A stretch of DNA of 64,000 nt from Endozoicomonas arenosclerae (lineage in GTDB: Bacteria; Pseudomonadota; Gammaproteobacteria; Pseudomonadales; Endozoicomonadaceae), in the NCBI RefSeq assembly GCF_001562015.1, contig NZ_LASA01000052.1, positions 16,023-80,022 on the forward strand, written 5' to 3'. The translations under genes were made by a program, and so were the position numbers. The number at the start of each line of letters is the position of its first letter. Positions within the stretch are counted from its first letter, which is position 1. This document shows positions 54,208 through 61,724 of the stretch, piece by piece. The notes beneath the pieces were generated by a model. It ran no database searches, was not told the DNA's origin, and worked only from the letters and a program-made list of their open reading frames with translations.

Positions 54208-55572
54208 ATGGAAGTAACAGAGATGAACACAATCCAAAAACAGTCGGGACAGACCCCCTCAATCGAGCGGCAGTTCTGGCGTTATACTCTGCCAGCTGTT
54301 GCTGGCATGTTGGTCAATGGGCTCTACGCCACCATCGATGGAATCTTCATTGGTCAATATGTTGGTGCAAACGCATTGGCCTCCATGAATCTGGTCTGGC
54401 CCATCTTTGGTCTGGTCGTTGGTATCGGGCTGATGTGCGGTACAGGCTCAGCCGCCCTGTATTCGATTTTCAAAGGTGAGGGCAGACCGGAGCAAGCTCA
54501 ATCCATTTTTGGTAATGCTATCAGCCTGATGACACTGCTTTCTGTGGCCATCGGTTTACTTCTTTATCATTTTGGTGACCGAGGCTTGATGCTCATGGGA
54601 GCAAAAGACGATGTACTGATCATGGGCAGGGACTATCTGCAAGTCATCAGTGCAGGGTCTTTGGCAGCCCTACTGGGTGCTGCACTACCCATGATGATTA
54701 GAAATGATGACCGCCCTCATCTGGCAACAATTGTGATGGTAGTGGGAGCAATTGCCAATATTGTCCTTGATTATCTATTCATTGTCGTTTTACAGCAGGG
54801 TGTCACAGGAGCAGCTATTGCAACAGTTCTGGCTCAGCTGGCCACTGCTATCATCGGCCTCATTTATTTCTTTAGCAGCAAGGCAAAACTCAGGCTGTCT
54901 CTGAGACACCTGAAAGTCAGCCTTGACGGTTATCGCCAAATCATAATTACCGGCACTCCCAGTCTGGCGATGTTTCTCTATATGAGTTTTGTGCTGGGTG
55001 TACACAATCGACTGTTTCTGGAATTTGGTTCCGTCACCTCTCTGGCTGCTTTCACCATCGTGGGTTACGTTCAAGCGATCTTTTATATGATGGCCGAAGG
55101 TATTGCCCACGGCATCCAACCTCTGGTCAGTTACAATCATGGCGCCGGAAATCAGAAAAATATTCGTAAAGCACTGATGATGGGCATTCGCTGGGTTCTG
55201 ATCATTGGTATTGGCCTGTTGATCATGATCAATCTCATGCCAGAGGTCATCGCCCGGGTATTCAACAATGATGATCCTGTACTGATTGCAGAGACCGTCA
55301 AAGGCTTACACCTGCATCTGTTCACTATGTTTCTGGATGGGTTTATTGTGGTTGCAGCAGCCTATTTTCAGGCGCTGGCGAAATCAAAAACAGCCACACT
55401 GATCACACTGGGCAATATGGGCGTTCAGATTCCTCTGCTATTCACCCTGCCTTTCCTGCTGGGTGTGACGGGAGTATGGATCGCATTACCACTGTCCAAT
55501 ATCTTCCTGGCGGTTGTTGTCGCGGTGGTATTGGTAAAAGACTTAAAAACGCGTTCAACTCAGCCTGTTTGA
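54208..55572 (+). CDS. MATE family multidrug efflux transporter
   Basis: This 454-residue protein has 12 hydrophobic segments in two related halves. N-terminal features such as QFWRYTLPAVAGMLVNGLYA, TIDGIFIGQYVGANALASMN and LMCGTGSAALYSIFKGEGR, and AEGIAHGIQPLVSYNHGAGN in the second half, are MATE family marks. It exports drugs or cationic metabolites using Na+ or H+. The start at 54208 (MEVTEMNT) or 54223 cannot be separated with certainty. It is probably derepressed through the upstream MarR protein. Confidence 0.92.
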   Translation: MEVTEMNTIQKQSGQTPSIERQFWRYTLPAVAGMLVNGLYATIDGIFIGQYVGANALASMNLVWPIFGLVVGIGLMCGTGSAALYSIFKGEGRPEQAQSIFGNAISLMTLLSVAIGLLLYHFGDRGLMLMGAKDDVLIMGRDYLQVISAGSLAALLGAALPMMIRNDDRPHLATIVMVVGAIANIVLDYLFIVVLQQGVTGAAIATVLAQLATAIIGLIYFFSSKAKLRLSLRHLKVSLDGYRQIIITGTPSLAMFLYMSFVLGVHNRLFLEFGSVTSLAAFTIVGYVQAIFYMMAEGIAHGIQPLVSYNHGAGNQKNIRKALMMGIRWVLIIGIGLLIMINLMPEVIARVFNNDDPVLIAETVKGLHLHLFTMFLDGFIVVAAAYFQALAKSKTATLITLGNMGVQIPLLFTLPFLLGVTGVWIALPLSNIFLAVVVAVVLVKDLKTRSTQPV

Positions 55573-55592
55573 AATCATTAGCAAGATAGAGC

Positions 55593-55856
55593 TTATACCA
55601 GCCCGTTTTTGGCCAGAGCCTTATGGACTTTCTTTGAGGTTTTGGCCAGACGGGTGATGTCTCCGAGGCGGGGTAATTCGTCATACTCCAGACGACCTTC
55701 CCAGTCACTCAGTTCCTGATCGAGAAATTCCAGTAGCTTCTTGGGACAACCAACACATTTTCCTGTGCAGATCTCTGCTTCGGGCATATCGAAGGGAACG
55801 GCTCCCCTGACCTGTTCGATAAGTACTTGCATGGCTGTCTGGGTATTGGGTTTCAT
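55593..55856 (-). CDS. Small cysteine-motif protein
   Basis: This 87-residue soluble protein has a conserved-looking CTGKCVGCPKKLLEFLDQEL (C-x3-C-x2-C) that could bind a metal, followed by a helical DWEGRLEYDELPRLGDITRL and a basic KTSKKVHKALAKNGLV tail. Similar small proteins of unknown role occur in pseudomonads. It is convergent with the MATE gene. Confidence 0.7.
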   Translation of the reverse strand: MKPNTQTAMQVLIEQVRGAVPFDMPEAEICTGKCVGCPKKLLEFLDQELSDWEGRLEYDELPRLGDITRLAKTSKKVHKALAKNGLV

Positions 55857-56271
55857 CTTTTATCTCCAGACTTAGATTCAATTTAATTTCTCATTGCCAT
55901 TTCAGTTTACTCCTGCAGCCTAGTGTGAAAATTCGTAGTTGTATGGATATAAGAGACTTTGATCTCTGAATTCCAACCCTTTATCGACTCCGCCCCACAA
56001 GGAAGAAAACTCTAACCCGTCGCAGCCATTTAAAAAGCCAAAGCCACATTACTCAAAAGCAACCACTCTTCCTTGAAAAAGCACCTTTAATACCCGGATT
56101 TGTCAAAAAAGCATCCTCATCATTCAGTGATTTCCCTATTCGAAACAGAACACTGGAAATCAGTCACCCTTAAGGCCTCTCAACTCTCCCTATAATCAAC
56201 TGGAAATGGCCTGCAAACCTTCCTGGAAGGCTGCAGACCAAGCTGTAAAAACCATGGATAGGAGTTGTACC
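55857..56271. other. Intergenic stretch, no gene seen
   Basis: This 415-base divergent spacer ahead of the OmpA-like gene shows no coding frame with a ribosome binding site. Its right end contains AGGAG before the ATG at 56272, which sets the start of the next gene. Confidence 0.45.
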
Positions 56272-56868
56272 ATGTCTGCAAGGATGCTGAGCACATTCGC
56301 TCTCGTTTTCTCTCTGCTGTTCACAGCAGGTTGTTCTACCACTTCCCAAAAGCCTGTCGCCCAGAAAGAGCACTGGTCTACCTGTATGGTTAAAGGTGGT
56401 GCTGTAATGGGTATTCCCGGCGCGGCATACAATATGGCTACCGGTGGAGCTGCCTTTGTAGCAGGCGCTCTGATTGGCGGTACAGCCTGTGCCATGCTGG
56501 ACCCGGTTGCCAAGCCTGACAGCCCTCTGGGCATTCCAGGTGTAGAAGGTATGTCAGTGGTTAACTTTGATTTTGATTCTTCCAAGCTGAGATCTGATGA
56601 TCTGGACAAGATCAGCAAGATGATCGGCCTGCTGGATCAGGACAGCAAGATCGAGATCGTAGGCCATGCCTGTGAGATTGGTTCAAGAAGTTACAACCAG
56701 AAGCTTTCTGAAAGAAGAGCCCAGTCTGTTAAAGACTACCTGATGGACAGAGGTATTCCTGAAGAGAATATTTCCATAAGAGGTGAGGGTGAAGACCACC
56801 CCGTTCGTGGAAATGACACTGAAGAGATGAGGCAGGAAAACCGTCGCGCTGAAATCATGCTGAAATAA
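56272..56868 (+). CDS. OmpA-family lipoprotein
   Basis: This 198-residue protein has a lipobox, SLLFTAGC, after SARMLSTFALVF. A glycine/alanine-rich segment (GIPGAAYNMATGGAAFVAGA) follows, then an OmpA-type peptidoglycan-binding domain: VVNFDFDSSKLRSDDLDKIS, IVGHACEIGSRSYNQKLSER with the NxxLSxxRA-type helix, and GEDHPVRGNDTEEMRQENRR. It links outer membrane and peptidoglycan. AGGAG before the ATG at 56272 decides the start over upstream ATGs. Confidence 0.9.
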   Translation: MSARMLSTFALVFSLLFTAGCSTTSQKPVAQKEHWSTCMVKGGAVMGIPGAAYNMATGGAAFVAGALIGGTACAMLDPVAKPDSPLGIPGVEGMSVVNFDFDSSKLRSDDLDKISKMIGLLDQDSKIEIVGHACEIGSRSYNQKLSERRAQSVKDYLMDRGIPEENISIRGEGEDHPVRGNDTEEMRQENRRAEIMLK

Positions 56869-56886
56869 TGTCAGTCTGACCCTTTA

Positions 56887-56910
56887 AACCCCGGATCATC
56901 CGGGGTTTTT
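56887..56910 (+). terminator. Terminator after the OmpA-like gene
   Basis: AACCCCGGA-TCA-TCCGGGGTT followed by TTT: a perfect 9-bp stem with a T-run, 18 bases past the stop. It also faces the convergent CBS gene. Confidence 0.9.
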
Positions 56911-56915
56911 CTATT

Positions 56916-57404
56916 TCAATCAGTCATGACCTTAAGAAGATCCAGAGCACTGATTATCCCTTTCAACTGACGGTGCTCAGTCACCAGCACCCGATGAATA
57001 CGACCTTTCACCATAGCTTCAGCAACATTGATCAAGGGCGTTTTCGGTGACACTTCAAACACCATTGGCGTCATTATGTCGTCTACCAGAACCGCCTGAT
57101 CGACCGATTCGTGAAAAGATCTCAGATCCTCATCAGACAGATCAGTGTCTGTCATGGTTCGATAAAAATGATCATCCCGGGTTTGAATATCAGCCAGACC
57201 TGATCCGGCATGACGCACAATATCGGACAGTGTAACTACACCGATTAGCCTCCCGGACTGATCCACAACCGGAGCGCCAGAAATACTTTTATCGGTCAAA
57301 AACCTTGCCAGTCGCTCAACACTCCAGTCACAGGGCACAGTAATAACCCCGGATGTCATGATCTGCTCGGCAGTGACGGTTTGCAGTGGATTATCCTGAG
57401 CCAT
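56916..57404 (-). CDS. Tandem CBS-domain protein
   Basis: This 162-residue protein is made almost entirely of two CBS domains: VTAEQIMTSGVITVPCDWSV with ISGAPVVDQSGRLIGVVTLS (first), and VDDIMTPMVFEVSPKTPLIN with IHRVLVTEHRQLKGIISALD (second). Such Bateman modules sense adenosine nucleotides. No effector domain is attached. Confidence 0.9.
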   Translation of the reverse strand: MAQDNPLQTVTAEQIMTSGVITVPCDWSVERLARFLTDKSISGAPVVDQSGRLIGVVTLSDIVRHAGSGLADIQTRDDHFYRTMTDTDLSDEDLRSFHESVDQAVLVDDIMTPMVFEVSPKTPLINVAEAMVKGRIHRVLVTEHRQLKGIISALDLLKVMTD

Positions 57405-57525
57405 GATCTTTACTCCTTAATAACCTGGCTTCAGTATGTACCAAGTTAACCAGCCAGTATGCTGACCCAGATCAAGGCTCTCAGGCGGACAATAAACAAG
57501 TTAAGGAGTATGCTGGAGGACTGTC

Positions 57526-58110
57526 TCACTGATCCTCAGCAATTCTACTGGCCACTGCGCTCTTCTGTTCCTTGTATTTGGCATTCTTGCGTTTGTTATA
57601 AGGTCGGGCAGCAGCGCCACTCATGGTCTCAAAGTTAATAGCACCAATCCCCATTCCTGGTCTCAAAGCCAGAGGCAGTTTTCCACCATTAAAGAACTCC
57701 AGTACAATCTGGCCACTCCAGCCCGGATCAATCCGGTGAGCCGTTACATGCACCATCAATCCCAGACGAGCCAGAGAGGATCGACCATCGAGCCAACCGA
57801 CAATATCATCGGGAAGCGTTATGGATTCACGGGTTACCGCAAGCGCCAATTCACCTGGATGGAGAAAAAATGCATCACCGTCATCCAGAGCTATCTCCTT
57901 GCTCATAATGGAATCCAGCACTTTATTGATCTCTTCTCTGGGCCCACTGATATCCACAAAAGGGGCCGCATGATCATTGAAAACCCTGAAACTGTTGCCC
58001 AGAGTCAGGTCAACACTGACCCCGCTGATCTTATCTGTGCCGGGTCTGGGCTCTATGATGATGCTTCCACTGTCCAGGCAGGCTTCTATATCCCGATCAC
58101 AAAGTCTCAT
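57526..58110 (-). CDS. dcd: dCTP deaminase
   Basis: This 194-residue enzyme deaminates dCTP to dUTP for thymidylate synthesis. The family start [15 protein letters not shown], the active-site block [20 protein letters not shown] with [13 protein letters not shown], and the C-terminal [18 protein letters not shown] are all present. Length is usual. Confidence 0.96.
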   Translation of the reverse strand: MRLCDRDIEACLDSGSIIIEPRPGTDKISGVSVDLTLGNSFRVFNDHAAPFVDISGPREEINKVLDSIMSKEIALDDGDAFFLHPGELALAVTRESITLPDDIVGWLDGRSSLARLGLMVHVTAHRIDPGWSGQIVLEFFNGGKLPLALRPGMGIGAINFETMSGAAARPYNKRKNAKYKEQKSAVASRIAEDQ

Positions 58111-58358
58111 GGTATTTTTTTCCAGCAGCAGGAAGGCTGTGGCTCAATCAGACGCCCCAACCTTCAGAAATTGATAGGTAGATATTATACGTGCCAGAGT
58201 AGTAGGGGATAGCCCCTTCTGTCTTTCTATACTCTACCTGCTTTAATTGCTCTACCCATTGATTTAAGATCTTTGCCAAAAATGCACACAGCAAGACAGT
58301 TACTCTCCGTAGCGAATCAACATCTGTTTCCGCCCCTATCCAGAGGACAATATTTAGC

Positions 58359-58934
58359 ATGAACGTCTTAGTGGTTTATGCCCACCCCAACCCGGAAAGC
58401 TATAACGCCGCATTGTTCAAGCTGACCTGCGACGAGTTAACCCGGGCTGGACACAATGTGCACCCTCTGGACCTGTACGAATGTGACTTTGAAGCTCGCA
58501 TGTCCTGCAAAGAAAGAGTCAACTACATGACCAGGGACAACACTCTTGGCATCGAAAACCATGTAGCCAAGCTGAAGTGGGCTGAAGCCGTGGTTTTTGT
58601 CTATCCCACCTGGTGGATGGGTCCACCCGCCATTCTTAAGGGATGGCTTGACCGCGTCTGGCTACCCGGAGTGGTAGCAACATTTGGCCCCAATGGTGTG
58701 CAACCGGGCCTGACCAACATTAAAAAATTTCTGATCATTACCACTCAGGGGTCATCACACTGGCGAATGGCCTTGGTGGGTAACCCTCCCAGAAAGATGT
58801 TCAAGCTCTCACTGAAAGCCGTGTCAAAATGCAGGAATATAAAGTGGTTGGCGCTTTACAGCATGGACAAGAACACAGACGAGGACAGGATGCAGTTTAT
58901 GGAAAAGATCAGAAAGCATCTGAAAAGCTTCTGA
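58359..58934 (+). CDS. NAD(P)H-dependent quinone reductase-like flavoprotein
   Basis: This 191-residue protein has a flavodoxin-like fold of the NQO1/KefF/MdaB type: VLVVYAHPNPESYNAALFKL at the N-terminus binds the flavin phosphate, and VVFVYPTWWMGPPAILKGWL DRVW is the central flavin/substrate block. It probably reduces quinones by two electrons. It is a single gene; a weak GGGGAG-TTTC-CTCCCC hairpin follows at 58945-58960. Confidence 0.88.
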   Translation: MNVLVVYAHPNPESYNAALFKLTCDELTRAGHNVHPLDLYECDFEARMSCKERVNYMTRDNTLGIENHVAKLKWAEAVVFVYPTWWMGPPAILKGWLDRVWLPGVVATFGPNGVQPGLTNIKKFLIITTQGSSHWRMALVGNPPRKMFKLSLKAVSKCRNIKWLALYSMDKNTDEDRMQFMEKIRKHLKSF

Positions 58935-58973
58935 GAAGAGAGGGGGGGAGTTTCCTCCCCTTCAGGTATCTAC

Positions 58974-60068
58974 TCAATCATCACTGAATGAAATCGTTGG
59001 CGCTTTGGGTTGTTCCAGATTTCTTAATGCCAGCTCAGCAGCCACTCGCTTGGCCATATCCCGGTAGATCATCGTAATCTGGGAATCAGGCTCCGAAACT
59101 ACGGTAGGAGCACCTTCATCAGACTGTTCACGAATCATCATGGACAGAGGCAGCGCACCCAGAAGATCAACACCAAACTGATCCGCAATGCGGGTTCCCC
59201 CACCTTCTCCGAACAGGTGCTCAGTATGACCACACTCGGAGCAGATATGCATTGCCATGTTTTCCACCACACCGAGCACTGGAATGTTCACTTTGTTGAA
59301 CATCTCAATGCCTTTCTTGGCATCAATCAAAGCCAGATCCTGAGGTGTAGTCACAATAACACTGCCAGTTACCGGTACTTTCTGTGCCAGTGTCAACTGA
59401 ATGTCTCCAGTACCGGGAGGCATATCAATGAACAGATAATCCAGGTCATTCCAGAGCGTCTGGGTCAGCAACTGCTGCAGGGCACCACTGACCATGGGAC
59501 CACGCCAGACAACCGGAGTATCTTCCGTGACCAGAAACGCCATGGACATAGCCTGAATGCCATGAGCCTCGATGGGCATGAAGAACTTTTCGTTTTTAAC
59601 TTCAGGACGGGTGCCGTCTGGCAGACCGAGCATCATGCCAATGCTTGGACCATAAATGTCTGCATCCAGGATACCCACTCGAGCACCTTCAGCAGCCATT
59701 GCCAGAGCCAGATTGACCGTGGTTGTGGATTTACCAACACCACCTTTACCTGACGCCACAGCAATAATGTTTTTGACTCCGGACATGGCTTCCAGCTCAC
59801 CCTGCACAGGGGCGCTGCTGACACTCCAGCTGACATTCACTTTGGCGCTGGTCACTTCAGGCAGGTTTTCCAGTTTGCTGGCCAGCAACTGCTCAATGCC
59901 ACCCCTGATTCCCTCGGCCGGATAGCCCAGTTCAATATTCAGGGTGACTTTGCCAGAATCAATAACCAGTTCTTTGATGCAACCTGCAGAAACCAGGTCC
60001 TGTTTGAGAAAGGGATCGTGATAGCCTTGAACAGCGGCTTCTACCGCAGCACGATCTAAGACACTCAT
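58974..60068 (-). CDS. apbC: Iron-sulfur cluster carrier ApbC/Mrp
   Basis: This 364-residue protein has an N-terminal DUF59/MIP18-like domain (about 1-95), then the deviant Walker A ASGKGGVGKSTTTVNLALAM, ILDADIYGPSIGMMLG, the switch region FIDMPPGTGDIQLTLAQ, and MAMHICSECGHTEHLFGEGG with the CxxC that holds a bridging iron-sulfur cluster. The family transfers Fe-S clusters to apoproteins. Confidence 0.95.
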   Translation of the reverse strand: MSVLDRAAVEAAVQGYHDPFLKQDLVSAGCIKELVIDSGKVTLNIELGYPAEGIRGGIEQLLASKLENLPEVTSAKVNVSWSVSSAPVQGELEAMSGVKNIIAVASGKGGVGKSTTTVNLALAMAAEGARVGILDADIYGPSIGMMLGLPDGTRPEVKNEKFFMPIEAHGIQAMSMAFLVTEDTPVVWRGPMVSGALQQLLTQTLWNDLDYLFIDMPPGTGDIQLTLAQKVPVTGSVIVTTPQDLALIDAKKGIEMFNKVNIPVLGVVENMAMHICSECGHTEHLFGEGGGTRIADQFGVDLLGALPLSMMIREQSDEGAPTVVSEPDSQITMIYRDMAKRVAAELALRNLEQPKAPTISFSDD

Positions 60069-60143
60069 GGGCGTCAGACTCCAACCAATAGATGGGCGGA
60101 TAGACTAATGATTTCGTTGTTATTCTTCCAGTAAAAACCGAAT

Positions 60144-60926
60144 TTACTGACGGCTGGTTAGCGATTGTTTCAACTTCTCGAATGCAGATCGTCCCGCGTC
60201 AGGATCAATGCCCTGCTTTTCCATCTCTTTTCGCAAAGACTGTTCTGCCTGCTCATCAGCCAGCCGGACAGCCTCTTTTGAGCGACTGTCTTCAATGCCT
60301 TTCATGATGGAAGCTTCCAGGTCTTCACCATCCAGTACCCGGTTGCAGACAATATTATAATTACGCTCAAAAATGGGGAAAGCCACTCTCTGCTCTTCAC
60401 TTCTGAGGGTAATCCAGCCGGTTTCCCTAGCTGCCAGATAAACGGCAATGTGTGACCAACGATATTCCCGGGTCTGCTCTGGAGCATAACAGGCCTCATA
60501 ATAAGCCTGCAGCGGTTCCTTAAGCCCCATCTCATCATAACGGAGCTTGCAGAGCTCACGAATCTCACTGAGATCCGGGAAAAACTTGGTGGTGTCCAGC
60601 GCCTTTTTACCAGCCTGGATAATGCGACGGGGGCTGAATTCTCTAAGGGACTGATACCAGACCCTTTTAGCCCGGCTCAAGTCTTCATCCGTAGGAAAAG
60701 CCCGCCGGAACTTTAGAGGGTAGGCATCTTCAAGAAGGGTAAACAGACCATTAATAGCATAACGATACTGCTGCTTTAGCTCAGCATTGTTGCCGTCTTC
60801 AGGACTTTCCTGACGACCACTTTCATGGTTCGTCTGAGTCGCCGAAGTCGAGCTGGAGGCCGTCGGCCCAGCTGGTGTCTGTAAGCTTTTCAGCTGTTGA
60901 TCGATTAGCTCGCTGCCCTGTTTCAC
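60144..60926 (-). CDS. Lambda P-like replication protein (probable helicase loader)
   Basis: This 260-residue protein has a polar N-terminal tail, then a helical core: RYAINGLFTLLEDAYPLKFR, SRAKRVWYQSLREFSPRRII, GLKEPLQAYYEACYAPEQTR and YLAARETGWITLRSEEQRVA, which resemble replication protein P-type proteins of pseudomonads and phages. GTG start with GGAG five bases upstream. It overlaps the dnaT-like gene by 104 bases in another frame. The pairing suggests loading of DnaB on the chromosome; the role is inferred. Confidence 0.7.
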   Translation of the reverse strand: MKQGSELIDQQLKSLQTPAGPTASSSTSATQTNHESGRQESPEDGNNAELKQQYRYAINGLFTLLEDAYPLKFRRAFPTDEDLSRAKRVWYQSLREFSPRRIIQAGKKALDTTKFFPDLSEIRELCKLRYDEMGLKEPLQAYYEACYAPEQTREYRWSHIAVYLAARETGWITLRSEEQRVAFPIFERNYNIVCNRVLDGEDLEASIMKGIEDSRSKEAVRLADEQAEQSLRKEMEKQGIDPDAGRSAFEKLKQSLTSRQ

Positions 60927-61278
60927 TTTGGCTCCGCTTCCACTGATAGATCACATGGTTCTTGAACTTGTTCTGCCAGGCCTTGCGAGCTTCTCCCGTT
61001 TCCAGCCAGTAGAGCTTGAACTCAGGCAACTGTGCCAAGGTAAAGTCTGCAGGAATACCATGATGCTCTTCAAGAAACTCGATATAGACCGGATCAGGCG
61101 TAAAATCGTTTGGCAATGGCTGTACCCGGGCACCCTCCACCAGCGTGTTCGACGGTGTCGTCTGCTGGCCAAATACCGGATGTTCCTCAGCCTTCTGATG
61201 GTCGGCACCTTCCAGTTCCCAAGGTAAGGCCCCGGCATTTCGCTGCCGGATATACCGCTTCTGATCCTCGTCAGTCAT
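60823..61278 (-). CDS. DnaT-domain primosomal protein
   Basis: This 151-residue protein has a C-terminal DnaT-type single-strand DNA-binding/primosome domain (residues of about 60-115): FTPDPVYIEFLEEHHGIPAD, FTLAQLPEFKLYWLETGEAR, KAWQNKFKNHVIYQWKR. The N-terminus is a short charged region with PWELEGADHQ. In Escherichia coli DnaT helps PriA/PriB deliver DnaB-DnaC at stalled forks. Its 3' end overlaps the P-like gene. Confidence 0.82.
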   Translation of the reverse strand: MTDEDQKRYIRQRNAGALPWELEGADHQKAEEHPVFGQQTTPSNTLVEGARVQPLPNDFTPDPVYIEFLEEHHGIPADFTLAQLPEFKLYWLETGEARKAWQNKFKNHVIYQWKRSQSETGQRANRSTAEKLTDTSWADGLQLDFGDSDEP

Positions 61279-61724
61279 GAATTTAACAATACCTGCCTTC
61301 CCGGTTCCGGTCTACCGGTTGTAATAATGAAACAGCCCTGTGCTGCAGGGAAAATAGCCTTCGGCGGAGGAGCCAGCCAGAGAGAGATCCCTTTTGTTCA
61401 TAGTATGAACCATGAAAGCAAGGGATTCAGTCTTAAAATTCTATAGAATCGAAACCCGCCGGAAGCCTGAAGTCAGACCGGATAGAACCCATGGACTCCC
61501 GGCACCCCATATATTTTCATTGGGGAGCCGTGTATTTTAACGCCAGAAAACCAGCAATGAACAGCGGTATTTTTACTTTTCATGAAAACACCCGCCGCCC
61601 AATTGTTGCCAAAATTGCGGTGGCATACCATACGGCCAACTTCGCTCCTATCTTTCTTTCATTGTTTACCCTTCTTCGCCGATAGCTCTCTCAATATCCA
61701 CCCTGAATCCAAGAGAGCATCCCC
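61279..61724. other. Divergent spacer with palindromes upstream of the PP2C gene
   Basis: This 446-base region contains CCCTG-TGCTG-CAGGG (about 61335-61349), the 15-base palindrome at 61396-61410, and ATTCTATAGAAT at 61438-61449. A 64-codon frame at 61491-61685 has no ribosome binding site and is not called. Confidence 0.45.
61396..61410. promoter_or_regulatory. Perfect 15-base palindrome, candidate operator
   Basis: GTTCATA-G-TATGAAC is a perfect palindrome between the divergent dnaT-like and PP2C genes. A second one, ATTCTATAGAAT, follows 28 bases later. They are candidate regulator sites; no regulator is adjacent. Confidence 0.35.

Noticed and set aside
61491..61685. 64-codon frame upstream of the PP2C gene
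   Set aside because: No ribosome binding site and no protein-like pattern; probably leader sequence.
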